NCBI GenBank assembly: GCA_040878005.1
Contig: JBBDMW010000040.1
Span: 10,022-74,021, forward strand
Length of the DNA stretch: 64,000 bases
Direction: 5' to 3'
Origin: JBBDMW01 sp040878005
GTDB lineage: Bacteria; Chloroflexota; Dehalococcoidia; Lucifugimonadales; Lucifugimonadaceae
Below the pieces are notes generated by a model, which ran no database searches, was not told where the DNA came from, and worked only from the letters and a program-made list of their open reading frames with translations. Of the stretch, positions 33,011 to 42,067 are shown piece by piece. Every line of letters starts with the position of its first letter. Within the stretch, counting starts at the first letter, position 1. The position numbers and the translations under genes are program-made.

Positions 33011-34948
33011 ATGAGCAGCCGCTGGATGCGCAACAGCCTTGTATATCTTCTGATCGTGGTAGCCGTCATCACGGTCTTCTTCATGTTCTTTAATGAGCCG
33101 CTCGGTGGCGCTGAAGAGATTAACCTCACCGAGGTTATTGAGATGGCCCGGAACAATCCCGGGCCTGGCCGGATTGAAATTGAAGTTAGTGGTGAGGACC
33201 TGACCGTCCGGGACGGATCAACCGTCTACCGCTCCCGAAAAGAGGTGGGGTCAAGCATCGTCGAACTGATGATGAACGCGGGGGTGGAGCCGGACAACTA
33301 TACGGTTGAGGCCCACGGGTCCGGCGGACTCGGAAACATCTTTGGCGTGCTGATCGGTTTCCTGCCCCTGATTCTCTTCGGTGGAATCCTGCTGTTCATG
33401 ATGCGGCAGGCCCAGGGCAGCAACAACCAGACCATGAGCTTTGGCCGAAGCAAGGCCCGCATGTTTGTGGGCACCAAGGCCACAGTGACGTTCTTTGACG
33501 TGGCAGGCGTACCTGAGGCCAAGCAGGAGCTCGAAGAGGTTGTGGAGTTCCTGAAGTACCCTGAGCGCTTCCAGGCGCTGGGCGCCCGCATACCTCGCGG
33601 CGTGCTGCTTGTTGGCCCACCCGGCACAGGCAAGACGCTGCTCGCAAGGGCTGTGGCCGGCGAGGCAGGCGTGCCATTCTTCTCCATCAGCGGCTCAGAA
33701 TTCGTGGAGATGTTCGTGGGTGTGGGTGCCTCACGGGTGCGTGACCTGTTTGAGCAGGCAAAGCGTCACTCGCCCTGCATCGTGTTCATAGACGAGATAG
33801 ATGCTGTGGGCAGGCACCGCGGCGCTGGACTGGGCGGCGGACATGACGAACGTGAGCAGACTCTCAACCAGATACTGGTGGAGATGGACGGGTTCGACAC
33901 GTCTACGAACGTCATCGTGATCGCTGCGACCAACCGTCCGGACATCCTGGACCCGGCGCTGCTGAGGCCGGGCCGGTTTGACCGCCGTGTCATCCTGGAC
34001 AACCCGGACATCCGCGGCCGCACGGCCATTCTGGATGTGCACGCCAAGGGAAAGCCCATCGACAAAGACGTAGACATGGCGAACGTAGCGCGGCAGACGC
34101 CCGGCTTCTCAGGCGCCGATCTGGCCAACCTGATTAACGAGGCCGCTCTGCTTGCTGCCCGCCGCAACAGGAAGTCCATCGGCTTCGATGAATTGACAGA
34201 GGCCATTGACCGCGTGATGTCTGGGCCGGCGCGAAAGAGCCGGGTAATCAGTCAGCGGGAACGTGAGCTCACCGCATACCATGAGGCCGGGCACGCCCTT
34301 GTCGCTTATCACATGCCCGGTGCTGACATGGTCTGGAAGATCTCCATCGTATCCCGCGGACAGATGGGCGGCTACACCCGGTACCTGCCGGATGAGGACC
34401 GCTACCTGCAGACTCTCAAGCAGTTCAAGGCAATGATCGCCACCGCCATGGGCGGACGCGGCGCCGAGGTCACCAAGTTCGGTGAGGTGACAACCGGAGC
34501 GAGCAACGACATCGAGGTTGCCACACGCATCGCCCGCCAAATGGTGACCCGCTACGGCATGAGCGAGAAGCTGGGCATGCGAACCTTCGGCAAGCGGCAG
34601 GAGGCAATCTTCCTCGGCAAGGAAATGTCAGAGGAACGCGACTACAGCCTCCGCACGGAAGAAGTCATTGACAACGAGGTCAATGATCTCCTGGAAGAAG
34701 GACGCGAGAACGCCGAAAAGATTCTCAAGGAACACGCTGGCCAGTTGGACAAGCTGTCCATGTTCCTCCTGGAGCACGAGACAATCGACGGTGACCAGAT
34801 GAAAGCGCTCCTTGAAGGGGCAGACCCGGATTCGCTGGTACGCCGCTCACCTGAGCCAGCCGGTCCGGAGAATCCGCCTGATGCTCGCCACGGCGAACAG
34901 GAACAGCCCGCCGCCGAGCGGCCTGAACCAGAGCCACAGGCGACTTAA
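33011..34948 (+). CDS. ftsH: ATP-dependent zinc metalloprotease FtsH
   Basis: 645 residues. Membrane helices at about 9-27 and 112-134 flank an extracytoplasmic domain. The AAA module has Walker A GPPGTGKT near residue 202, Walker B VFIDEIDA and the arginine-finger region RPGRFDRR. The protease site is HEAGH near residue 424, with the third zinc ligand in the TTGASNDIE region. The C-terminus ends in a Pro/Glu-rich tail of about 35 residues. FtsH degrades damaged membrane proteins and selected regulators at the cytoplasmic face. It is divergent from infC and followed by a large terminator hairpin. Confidence 0.97.
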   Translation: MSSRWMRNSLVYLLIVVAVITVFFMFFNEPLGGAEEINLTEVIEMARNNPGPGRIEIEVSGEDLTVRDGSTVYRSRKEVGSSIVELMMNAGVEPDNYTVEAHGSGGLGNIFGVLIGFLPLILFGGILLFMMRQAQGSNNQTMSFGRSKARMFVGTKATVTFFDVAGVPEAKQELEEVVEFLKYPERFQALGARIPRGVLLVGPPGTGKTLLARAVAGEAGVPFFSISGSEFVEMFVGVGASRVRDLFEQAKRHSPCIVFIDEIDAVGRHRGAGLGGGHDEREQTLNQILVEMDGFDTSTNVIVIAATNRPDILDPALLRPGRFDRRVILDNPDIRGRTAILDVHAKGKPIDKDVDMANVARQTPGFSGADLANLINEAALLAARRNRKSIGFDELTEAIDRVMSGPARKSRVISQRERELTAYHEAGHALVAYHMPGADMVWKISIVSRGQMGGYTRYLPDEDRYLQTLKQFKAMIATAMGGRGAEVTKFGEVTTGASNDIEVATRIARQMVTRYGMSEKLGMRTFGKRQEAIFLGKEMSEERDYSLRTEEVIDNEVNDLLEEGRENAEKILKEHAGQLDKLSMFLLEHETIDGDQMKALLEGADPDSLVRRSPEPAGPENPPDARHGEQEQPAAERPEPEPQAT

Positions 34949-34956
34949 ACAGTCTC

Positions 34957-35018
34957 AATAAGAAAAGCGGGGCCCCCGGTTTNNNNNNNNNNTCAACCGG
35001 GGCCTCGCTTTTCTTATT
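34957..35018. terminator. Large bidirectional terminator after ftsH, interrupted by an assembly gap
   Basis: The arms 34957-34981 and 34995-35018 are near-perfect inverted repeats of 24-25 nt with one mismatch and one bulged base. The 13-nt loop contains the 10 Ns at 34983-34992. The plus-strand 3' arm ends in CTTTTCTTATT and the other strand is equally T-rich, so it can stop transcription both ways. True loop length is unknown because of the gap. Confidence 0.75.
34983..34992. other. Scaffold gap (10 Ns)
   Basis: Ten consecutive N characters lie in the loop of the ftsH terminator hairpin. The number is probably a placeholder. Sequence may be missing, and the adjacency of ftsH with the downstream genes rests on scaffolding. 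Confidence 0.95.
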
Positions 35019-35227
35019 CCCCAACAACGTCATTTCAAGGCAACAGGCATCAAATTGCCTACGCTGACCCGCAAACGCTCCCTGGCGCCTCTTTCTTTTT
35101 CTGTCCTGTCACCTCCCGTCGACCGACCCATCTTCACGCACGCCACATAGGCAGGTACATTCCGATACGCTTGGAACTACGGCCTGCACTCAATACCAAC
35201 CGGTCCCGGAATGGAGTCTTCCCCTTC

Positions 35228-35899
35228 ATGTCTCGCGAGTACGAAGGACGCTACTGGACCATTGACCGCTTTATTTCCGGATTCTCAAACAACGCCTACT
35301 TGATCACATGCAGGCGCACAAACCAGAGCGTGATCATTGACACCCCGGACAGGCCAGATGAACTGATCAGGGCGGCTGGTGAAACCCAGGTCAACACCAT
35401 CCTCATCACACACAGCCACTGGGACCACATCCAGGGGTTCCAATCAGTTCACAGCGCCTTCACTGTCCCAACTGGCATCGGCGAGGCAGACGCGTCAGAA
35501 CTGACCCGGAACGGAAGCCCCGGCCTGGTAGACGTATCCGACGGCACGATCATCCGCGCCGGGGACATATCCCTGCGAGCCAGTGAGACTCCGGGCCACA
35601 CACCTGGCTCCACCTGCTATCTTCTGCCGGGCGCTGAACCGTCAGACTCCCCTGCCCATGTGTTTACCGGCGACACGTTGTTCCCGGGCGGACCGGGCAA
35701 GACCACAAGCCCCAGTGCATTCAGACGAATCCTGGAAAGCATCACCACCCGCCTTCTGACACTCCCGGGAGACACCGTGGTACTGCCAGGACACGGCGAT
35801 TTCACCAATATCGCGGAGGCGGAGCGAGAGTACGCGGTGTTCGAAGCCCGTGAAAAACCCGCCGATCTCTACGGCGAAGTCACGTGGGCGAAAAAGTGA
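35228..35899 (+). CDS. MBL-fold metallo-hydrolase
   Basis: 223 residues from ATG 35228; TTG 35171 would add 19 residues. Metal motif HSHWDH (H-x-H-x-D-H) is near residue 78, followed by His in TPGHTPGS, Asp in FTGDTLFPGG and His in LPGHGD. This is the glyoxalase II/persulfide dioxygenase-like branch, cytosolic, with substrate unknown. Its stop overlaps the start of the CPBP protease gene, so both belong to one operon with trpA. Confidence 0.88.
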   Translation: MSREYEGRYWTIDRFISGFSNNAYLITCRRTNQSVIIDTPDRPDELIRAAGETQVNTILITHSHWDHIQGFQSVHSAFTVPTGIGEADASELTRNGSPGLVDVSDGTIIRAGDISLRASETPGHTPGSTCYLLPGAEPSDSPAHVFTGDTLFPGGPGKTTSPSAFRRILESITTRLLTLPGDTVVLPGHGDFTNIAEAEREYAVFEAREKPADLYGEVTWAKK

Positions 35900-36885
35900 G
35901 TCCCCCGGAAGACGTGCCGCCTCCGGCCTACGGCGTCCGCGACCATGCCCCTGGCGCGGGCAGCGGCGCTGGAAATGGGGGTCGCAGCCGTCCCTCAAAC
36001 GTCCCGTGGCGCGGCGTAGATGTCCTGTGGGCCATCGTCCTGACCATCTCAGCGGTCCTGTTCGTTATGGCAACGCCATTGCTGGTCGGCGCCACAGGCG
36101 ACGATGGCGGTACTGGCCTTCTCACTCCACTGCTGCTCATGCTGGCAGCGCTGGCATCTGCAGCACTGGTATCCCGCATTGCAGGCGTCAACTTACGTCT
36201 GGTGGGCGCTGTCGCACTCGTCGCATCGCTGCTGTGGCTGGGAGCACAGGGACTGGCCGACAACGGCGAAGAGGCTCAGCGGGTCCTTGGGATACCGTTC
36301 AACGTGATTCTGCTGGCCATCCTGTCCAGCCTGTTCATAGCGACAGCCCTCACATTCTCCACAAGCAAGTACGGGGCCAGTTGGAGGGACCTTGGCTTCG
36401 TCAGTGCCGGTGGAATCTCGCCGTACCTGCTAGCCATTGGCGCCTGGCTTGCAGCCATATTCATCCTTGGCATATGGGGCATCATCGTCAGCGCCCTGGA
36501 CATCGAAGCTCTGAACCCGCCGGAAAGTGCGCGTGATTTGCTCGATATTGCCGATGGCAGCTTGATCGTGGCCCTCCTCCTTGTGAGTGTTTGGGTGCCG
36601 GTGATGGAGGAGGTCTTCTTCAGGGGGTTCGCCCTGGCCGGGCTCCGGCGCAGGTTCGGTGGAGTCAGCGCACTGGTGATTAGCTCGGCCATTTTCGCGG
36701 CCTTCCACACCAGCGTCGGGGCGCTTGTACCCACGTTCGTATTGGGAGCGGCCCTGGGATGGGTGTACCTTAAAACAGGCTCGCTGTGGCCAAGCATCTT
36801 CGTTCATGGCCTGCAAAACGCCATCGCCACAGTGCTGGCCCTGCCAGCGGTTCAAGAATATATCGAGAGAATGGCCAATCAATGA
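35896..36885 (+). CDS. CPBP-family intramembrane metalloprotease
   Basis: 329 residues from GTG 35896, which overlaps the upstream stop by 4 nt (GTGA); GTG 35884 is an alternative. About eight helices follow a Pro/Gly-rich N-terminal tail. The Rce1/CAAX-protease motifs are EEVFFRGF near residue 237, FHTSVG near residue 270 and FVHGLQNA near residue 305, which form the metal-free or metal-assisted Glu/His active site. Bacterial members process membrane proteins or confer bacteriocin self-immunity. Its stop overlaps the trpA start by 4 nt (ATGA), an odd partner for tryptophan synthase. Confidence 0.87.
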   Translation: MSPPEDVPPPAYGVRDHAPGAGSGAGNGGRSRPSNVPWRGVDVLWAIVLTISAVLFVMATPLLVGATGDDGGTGLLTPLLLMLAALASAALVSRIAGVNLRLVGAVALVASLLWLGAQGLADNGEEAQRVLGIPFNVILLAILSSLFIATALTFSTSKYGASWRDLGFVSAGGISPYLLAIGAWLAAIFILGIWGIIVSALDIEALNPPESARDLLDIADGSLIVALLLVSVWVPVMEEVFFRGFALAGLRRRFGGVSALVISSAIFAAFHTSVGALVPTFVLGAALGWVYLKTGSLWPSIFVHGLQNAIATVLALPAVQEYIERMANQ

Positions 36886-37697
36886 CCGACCGGATCCGCG
36901 AAGCCATAGAGGCAGCAAACGCACAGGGCCGAATCGCGCTGCTTCCATTTGTCACCGCCGGGCACCCGTCCCCCGAAACTACTCCAGATATAGTCAGGGC
37001 CATAGTCGACGCCGGTGCGGACGTCGTGGAGTTGGGTGTGCCGTTCAGCGACCCACTTGCCGAAGGCCCAACCATCCAGAAATCCAGCTTTGATGCGCTT
37101 AGCCGCGGGGTGACACCGGCAGCGTGCATAGACATGGCAACCCGCATACGGGAAAGCGGTGTCACTGTCCCGCTCATCTTCATGGGTTACTACAATCCCA
37201 TCCTCTCAATGGGCATTGGAGAGTTCTGCCGTCGTTCTGCCGCCGCCGGGGTCGATGGCCTGATAGTCCCGGACCTGCCGGCATCCGAGGCCGGACCGTT
37301 GATGGATGAAGCTGACGCGGCCGGCCTGTCGGTCATCCCGCTCCTGGCACTCACCTCCACGGACCGGAGCGTTGAGCAATCGTGCAGGCGAGCAGGCGGA
37401 TTCATATACTGCGTCTCCGTGCTGGGGGTGACCGGAGCGCGGGCACAGGTTTCCAGCAGGGTTCGCGGCCTCGTGGAAAAAGTACGCAGCCATACTGACC
37501 TGCCTGTAGCGGTAGGCTTCGGCATATCCACGCCTGAGCATGTGGCAGAAGTGGCGGGCTACGCGGACGGTGCAGCTGTCGGCAGCGCACTAGTCAACGC
37601 AATAAGTGACGGCCCCCCCGAAACTGCGGCGGAACGTGCCGGCAAATACGTGGCCAGCCTCAAACCGGGCACACGCGCCGCAAAAGTGGCAAACTAA
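36882..37697 (+). CDS. trpA: Tryptophan synthase alpha chain
   Basis: 271 residues. The start ATG 36882 overlaps the protease gene stop. Catalytic E50 (VELGVPFSDP) matches Glu49 of the enterobacterial enzyme. The next motif reads SDPLAEGPTIQ, so the position of the second catalytic acid, Asp60, is E61 here. Other family signatures are MGYYNPI, VDGLIVPDLP and GFGISTPEHV. It splits indole-3-glycerol phosphate into indole and glyceraldehyde 3-phosphate and passes indole to TrpB. No trpB is in the window. Aromatic pathway genes aroH and aroG follow on the same strand. Confidence 0.95.
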   Translation: MTDRIREAIEAANAQGRIALLPFVTAGHPSPETTPDIVRAIVDAGADVVELGVPFSDPLAEGPTIQKSSFDALSRGVTPAACIDMATRIRESGVTVPLIFMGYYNPILSMGIGEFCRRSAAAGVDGLIVPDLPASEAGPLMDEADAAGLSVIPLLALTSTDRSVEQSCRRAGGFIYCVSVLGVTGARAQVSSRVRGLVEKVRSHTDLPVAVGFGISTPEHVAEVAGYADGAAVGSALVNAISDGPPETAAERAGKYVASLKPGTRAAKVAN

Positions 37698-37762
37698 CGG
37701 GCTGTCGCCGCGTTCCAGACGAGGACCGGCGTCTGGACACCCATGCGGGCAACCGGGAGCGT

Positions 37763-38155
37763 ATGCACAAGATACGAGGCGTAAAAGGCGCCACAACTGT
37801 TGAATCAAACGACCGCCAGTCAGTGCTGGACGCCACGGAAGAGCTCATGCGCGCGCTGATTGCCGAGAACGGCATCGATCCGGAAGACCTCGCTGCGGTT
37901 CAGTTCACCACCAGCCCCGACCTCACGGCTGAGTTTCCCGCCGTCGCCGCACGGGAACGCCTGGGATGGGTTTATGTTCCGCTTATGTGCGGACACGAAA
38001 TGGCAGTGCCGCACGGCCAACAGCGATGTGTGCGTATACTTATGCTGTGGAACACTGAAAGGTCTCAGAAAGAGATCCGGCATGTATATATGAAGGAAGC
38101 AGCCAGCCTTCGCCCAGACCTCGCAAAATCCAGTACACTGTCTTCGTCAAAATGA
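37763..38155 (+). CDS. aroH: Chorismate mutase, AroH type
   Basis: 130 residues from ATG 37763 with GGGAG 4-5 nt upstream. The sequence follows the trimeric AroH fold: RGVKGATTV at residues 5-13 (active-site Arg), TTSPDLTAEFPA, GHEMAVPH (active-site Glu), CVRIL (second Arg) and HVYMKEA with the active-site Tyr. It converts chorismate to prephenate for Phe and Tyr synthesis. It lies 65 nt after trpA and 262 nt before aroG. Confidence 0.93.
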   Translation: MHKIRGVKGATTVESNDRQSVLDATEELMRALIAENGIDPEDLAAVQFTTSPDLTAEFPAVAARERLGWVYVPLMCGHEMAVPHGQQRCVRILMLWNTERSQKEIRHVYMKEAASLRPDLAKSSTLSSSK

Positions 38156-38417
38156 GATCTCTCACATCTTCCTCACTGAACCTTCGCGGGGACCGCTTCA
38201 GCCGGTTCCTGTTTACGCGCGCCACGCTCGCTCCGCTGTTTACCAGCGGGCGCCCCTATAGCAGCTATTAAAGCTGCCGGGCGTCCTCAGCCCGCCCCAT
38301 TGCGACCCTTCACCCATAGTTGACACGCGCCTCGCAGCCGCGCCACCCACAGATGCTGATCCCGGTATCGCGGCCCTGTTGCAATGCGCGAAGCATGAAA
38401 GATAAGTTGATCCTGCC

Positions 38418-39482
38418 ATGCGACAGACATCCAATCTCAACATAGAAAGCATTACGCCCCTTGAGCCGCCGGACGCGTTCCTGAACCGGCTGCCCCTGAC
38501 TCCAGAGATGACTCAGACCGTGGCCAACGCCCGTGACGAGATCATGGAGATCATCTCCGGTCGAGATGACCGCATGGTCATGCTGATCGGACCGTGCTCA
38601 ATACATGACGAAAAGGCCGGCTTGGAGTACGCAGAGCGCCTGGCCAGGCTTGCGGACCGCGTTAAGGACCGCATGCTGGTCCTGATGCGGGTCTACTTCG
38701 AGAAGCCCCGCACCACGGTCGGCTGGAAGGGCCTGATCAACGACCCGAACCTCAACGGCACTTTCGCCGTGACCACAGGCCTGGAGCGCGCTCGTTCGTT
38801 CATGCTGAAAGTGCTTGAGCTGGGCATCCCAACGGCCACGGAGTGGCTGGACCCGGTTACGCCCCAGTACCTCACCGACATAGTTTCATGGGGCGCAATC
38901 GGCGCACGCACGGTGGAAAGCCAGACGCACCGCCAGCTTGCCAGCGGCCTCAGCATGCCAATCGGCTTCAAGAATGGGACCGGCGGCACGGTCCAGATAG
39001 CCATAGACGCTGTCACCGCCGCCAAGACCCCGCACACGTTCCTGTCAGTTGACGGCTACGGCCGAGTGAGCATCGTGAAGACCACCGGCAACCCCGGCGG
39101 CCACATTGTGCTGCGCGGAGGCGCAAAGGGCCCCAACTATGATGCCAAGTCCGTGGCAAACGCGATCGAGCTCCTGGACAAGGCCGGAGAGAATCCGTAC
39201 CTGATGATCGATTGCTCTCACGCGAACAGCAACAAGGACCACAAGATCCAGCCAATAGTCTTCCGTGACGTGATGGGCCAGCGGCTGGCGGGCAACAAGA
39301 ACATCGTTGGCATAATGATGGAAAGCCACCTGTTCGAAGGCAACCAGAAGCTCGGATCTGACCCGTCAACGCTTGAGTACGGTGTATCCATTACGGACGC
39401 ATGCGTGGGCTGGGAAGAAACTGAGTCTCTTCTGATGGAGGCGTACGAAGGCTTGAAGCCAAAGGTCGGCGCCCTGTCATGA
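38418..39482 (+). CDS. aroG: 3-deoxy-7-phosphoheptulonate synthase, class I
   Basis: 354 residues, the size of AroG/AroF/AroH-type enzymes. Signature regions are LIGPCSIHD near residue 55, MRVYFEKPRTTVGWKG near residue 95, IGARTVESQTHR and GNPGGHIVLRGG, and IDCSHANS near residue 265. It condenses phosphoenolpyruvate and erythrose 4-phosphate, the first step of the shikimate pathway. The N-terminal extension that binds feedback inhibitors is present in length, but the effector cannot be told. A terminator follows at 39537. Confidence 0.96.
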   Translation: MRQTSNLNIESITPLEPPDAFLNRLPLTPEMTQTVANARDEIMEIISGRDDRMVMLIGPCSIHDEKAGLEYAERLARLADRVKDRMLVLMRVYFEKPRTTVGWKGLINDPNLNGTFAVTTGLERARSFMLKVLELGIPTATEWLDPVTPQYLTDIVSWGAIGARTVESQTHRQLASGLSMPIGFKNGTGGTVQIAIDAVTAAKTPHTFLSVDGYGRVSIVKTTGNPGGHIVLRGGAKGPNYDAKSVANAIELLDKAGENPYLMIDCSHANSNKDHKIQPIVFRDVMGQRLAGNKNIVGIMMESHLFEGNQKLGSDPSTLEYGVSITDACVGWEETESLLMEAYEGLKPKVGALS

Positions 39483-39536
39483 TCAGGTGGGACCCGGCTA
39501 ATGTGCCAGGGTCTCGCATTGAAATAACCAGACGTG

Positions 39537-39563
39537 ACGGCCCGGCAGACAGTCGGGCCGTTT
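39537..39563 (+). terminator. Intrinsic terminator after aroG
   Basis: An 8-bp stem (39537-39544 with 39554-39561) around a 9-nt loop runs into TTT at 39561-39563. Confidence 0.7.
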
Positions 39564-39653
39564 CGCGACAATGTAATCTCACCGGGGGCGTTGGCAGGAA
39601 CGGATAGATGCAGGCTTTCAAATCCGCCTCCACAAGGGGCACGGCAGCGACAT

Positions 39654-40583
39654 ATGACGCTGATTGAACAACTTTCGGATGCAAGCTGCGCCGGGCAACC
39701 ATCAGCGGTTGCGGTAGGCACATTTGACGGCGTGCACCTGGGCCACCAGGCGCTGTTGGGAACGCTGCGGGATGCTGCTCGTGAGCGCGGGCTGGCCTCG
39801 GTAGCCGTAACGTTCCGGCAGCAGCCGCGCTCGGTGGTCAGGCCAGACGTGCCCGTGACCTACCTGTGCGCCCTTGATGAGCGGCTGGAGTTGATGCGAA
39901 GCCTTGGCCTGACCTGCGTGATACCTGTCGATTTTGACGATTCAGTGCGCCACCTTTATGCCCATCAGTTTGTCTCAATCCTCAAGGAGATAGTGGGCAT
40001 GCGGCTGCTTGTGCTGGGACCAGGAGCGCGCATGGGGCATGACCAACTGGAATTGGCGCAACTGGAGGAGCTTGGCCGCAGAGAAGGCTTTGAAGTGCTG
40101 AGTGCCGGACCAGCTGCCCACAGTGGTGAGACGGTATCAAGCTCAGCAGTAAGGGCCGCGCTCCATGAAGGGCGCCTGGAAGACGCTGCGGCCATGCTGG
40201 GCCGCCCTTTCACCCTGACGGGTACCGTGTGCCACGGTGACAAGAGAGGCCGTGAGCTGGGTTACCCGACGGCCAACCTGGACATATCACCGCAGGCAGC
40301 GCTTCCGAAGGATGGCATCTACGCCACTTGGGCACATGTGGATGGAGCAAAACGCCAGGCGGCCACGAGCATCGGCGTAAGGCCAACGTTCGGCAAGGGT
40401 GGCCGTACCGTGGAGGCGTACATCCTGGATTTCGACGGCGACCTCTACGACAAGCCGCTCAGGCTTGAGTTTGTAACGCGCCTGCGTGATGAAGTGGAGT
40501 TCACCGGCGTTGGGGCACTCGTTGAACAGATGGCCAGAGATGTTGAGAACACCCGTGAGACGCTTGGACAGCAGCAACAATGA
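39654..40583 (+). CDS. ribF: Bifunctional riboflavin kinase/FAD synthetase
   Basis: 309 residues from ATG 39654; the frame opens earlier but that part is not conserved. The N-terminal FAD synthetase domain has GTFDGVHLGHQ near residue 22 (nucleotidyl-transferase HxGH-type motif) and FxxSVSS-like VSSSAVRAAL near residue 165. The C-terminal flavokinase domain shows GDKRGRELGYPTANL near residue 200 and the family Thr in PTAN. It phosphorylates riboflavin to FMN and adenylates it to FAD. No FMN riboswitch is visible upstream. Confidence 0.95.
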   Translation: MTLIEQLSDASCAGQPSAVAVGTFDGVHLGHQALLGTLRDAARERGLASVAVTFRQQPRSVVRPDVPVTYLCALDERLELMRSLGLTCVIPVDFDDSVRHLYAHQFVSILKEIVGMRLLVLGPGARMGHDQLELAQLEELGRREGFEVLSAGPAAHSGETVSSSAVRAALHEGRLEDAAAMLGRPFTLTGTVCHGDKRGRELGYPTANLDISPQAALPKDGIYATWAHVDGAKRQAATSIGVRPTFGKGGRTVEAYILDFDGDLYDKPLRLEFVTRLRDEVEFTGVGALVEQMARDVENTRETLGQQQQ

Positions 40584-40659
40584 TCCCCGCCGCGGCGTTG
40601 CCTCCCCATACTTGTACCAGTGCATCATCTCACGAGATTGACCGTACCCGGATTTAACA

Positions 40660-41973
40660 GTGGCACACTTCCAGAACGTATTTGAAGAACTCAAGTGGCG
40701 GGGCGTGGTGTTCGATTCCACTCCAGGCGCAGCCGAGGTGCTCGCCAGCGAGAAGGTCACCTGCTACGCCGGCTTCGATCCCACGGCGAAGAGCCTGCAT
40801 ATTGGCAACCTGGTGCCCATCATGGGGCTGGTCCGCATGCAAAGGCACGGCCACTCCCCCATTGCCATAGTCGGCGGCGGAACCGGGATGATTGGCGACC
40901 CGAGCGGCAGATCAGAAGAGCGCCAGCTCCTGACTCCGCTCCACATTGAAGAAAACGTGGCGGGCATCAGGGGGCAGTTGGAGCGCTTCCTGGACTTTGA
41001 CTCGAAGTCCAATCGGGCCCGCCTCATCAACAACGCAGACTGGCTGCTCAAGACTCGGCTTATCGAATTCCTGCGCGACATTGGCAAGCACTTCACGGTG
41101 AACCAGATGCTTGGCAGGGAGTCGGTGAGGTCACGGATAGACCGGGACTCCGGCATCTCATACACCGAGTTCAGCTACATGCTCCTCCAGGCATACGACT
41201 TCCTGAAGTTGTACGAGGACCACGGCTGCACATTCCAGATGGGCGGCAGTGACCAGTGGGGCAACATCCTTGGCGGCGTGGACCTGATTCGCCGCGTCCA
41301 TGGGACGTTGCCACAGGGCGATGGCCCAGGCGCCAACCGTGCCCACGGCATCGTATACCCGCTCATCACCACGGCCGCCGGTGAGAAGTTCGGCAAGAGC
41401 GTGGGCGGAGCGCCAACCCTGGACCCAAATGAGACCTCGCCGTATCGCCTGTACCAGTTCTTCCTGAACGCTGCTGACCAGGATGTGGTCAAGTATCTGA
41501 AGCTATTCACGCTTCTTGAACCTCCCGCCATTGCGGAAATGGAGGAGGCGGTACGCGCCGAGCCAAAAAAACGGGAGGCACAGAACCGGCTGGCCGAAGA
41601 AGTCACCAGGATGATCCACGGCACTGATGGCCTGGACAAGGCCCGACGCGTGACCCACTCCCTCTTTGGCGACGATATATCCGCCCTGTCAGCATCGGAA
41701 CTTGAAGACGTTTTCGCTGACGCACCGGGCGGCCAGGTTTCACGCACAGGTCTGGAAGATGGCCTCACGGTCCAATCACTTGTCGTAGGCCAGCAGGTAT
41801 GCAAGTCGGGCGGCGAAGTGCGCAGGCTCCTGGCCCAGGGTGGCCTTTACCTGAACGGAGAGCGCATCCAGGACCCCCAGCGAAGAGTAACCGTGGACGA
41901 CTTCATTGATGGCCAGCTGCTTGTGCTCAGGCGAGGGGCCAAAAACTACCACCTGGTACGTCTTGTTGAGTAA
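40660..41973 (+). CDS. tyrS: Tyrosyl-tRNA synthetase
   Basis: 437 residues starting at GTG 40660. The class I HIGH motif is HIGN at 47-50, within GFDPTAKSLHIGN. Tyrosine-site signatures are SYMLLQAYDF and GSDQWGN near residue 203, and the KMSKS loop reads KFGKS near residue 246. A C-terminal S4 RNA-binding domain covers about 365-437 (EVRRLLAQGGLYLNG). It charges tRNA-Tyr with Tyr. No T-box leader is visible. Confidence 0.97.
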   Translation: MAHFQNVFEELKWRGVVFDSTPGAAEVLASEKVTCYAGFDPTAKSLHIGNLVPIMGLVRMQRHGHSPIAIVGGGTGMIGDPSGRSEERQLLTPLHIEENVAGIRGQLERFLDFDSKSNRARLINNADWLLKTRLIEFLRDIGKHFTVNQMLGRESVRSRIDRDSGISYTEFSYMLLQAYDFLKLYEDHGCTFQMGGSDQWGNILGGVDLIRRVHGTLPQGDGPGANRAHGIVYPLITTAAGEKFGKSVGGAPTLDPNETSPYRLYQFFLNAADQDVVKYLKLFTLLEPPAIAEMEEAVRAEPKKREAQNRLAEEVTRMIHGTDGLDKARRVTHSLFGDDISALSASELEDVFADAPGGQVSRTGLEDGLTVQSLVVGQQVCKSGGEVRRLLAQGGLYLNGERIQDPQRRVTVDDFIDGQLLVLRRGAKNYHLVRLVE

Positions 41974-42067
41974 GGCAAAGAGCCTTCCTTGCGTTCACAA
42001 ATCCAGCAACCGGCGTAAACTTACCCGTGGATTCCTTTCGTAAAATCATGCCTGATTGGACTGAACA

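Noticed and set aside
39482..39654. FMN riboswitch upstream of ribF
   Set aside because: None of the conserved FMN-element blocks is present; the gap holds only the aroG terminator.
40584..40660. T-box leader for tyrS
   Set aside because: The gap is only 76 nt and lacks the conserved T-box sequence.
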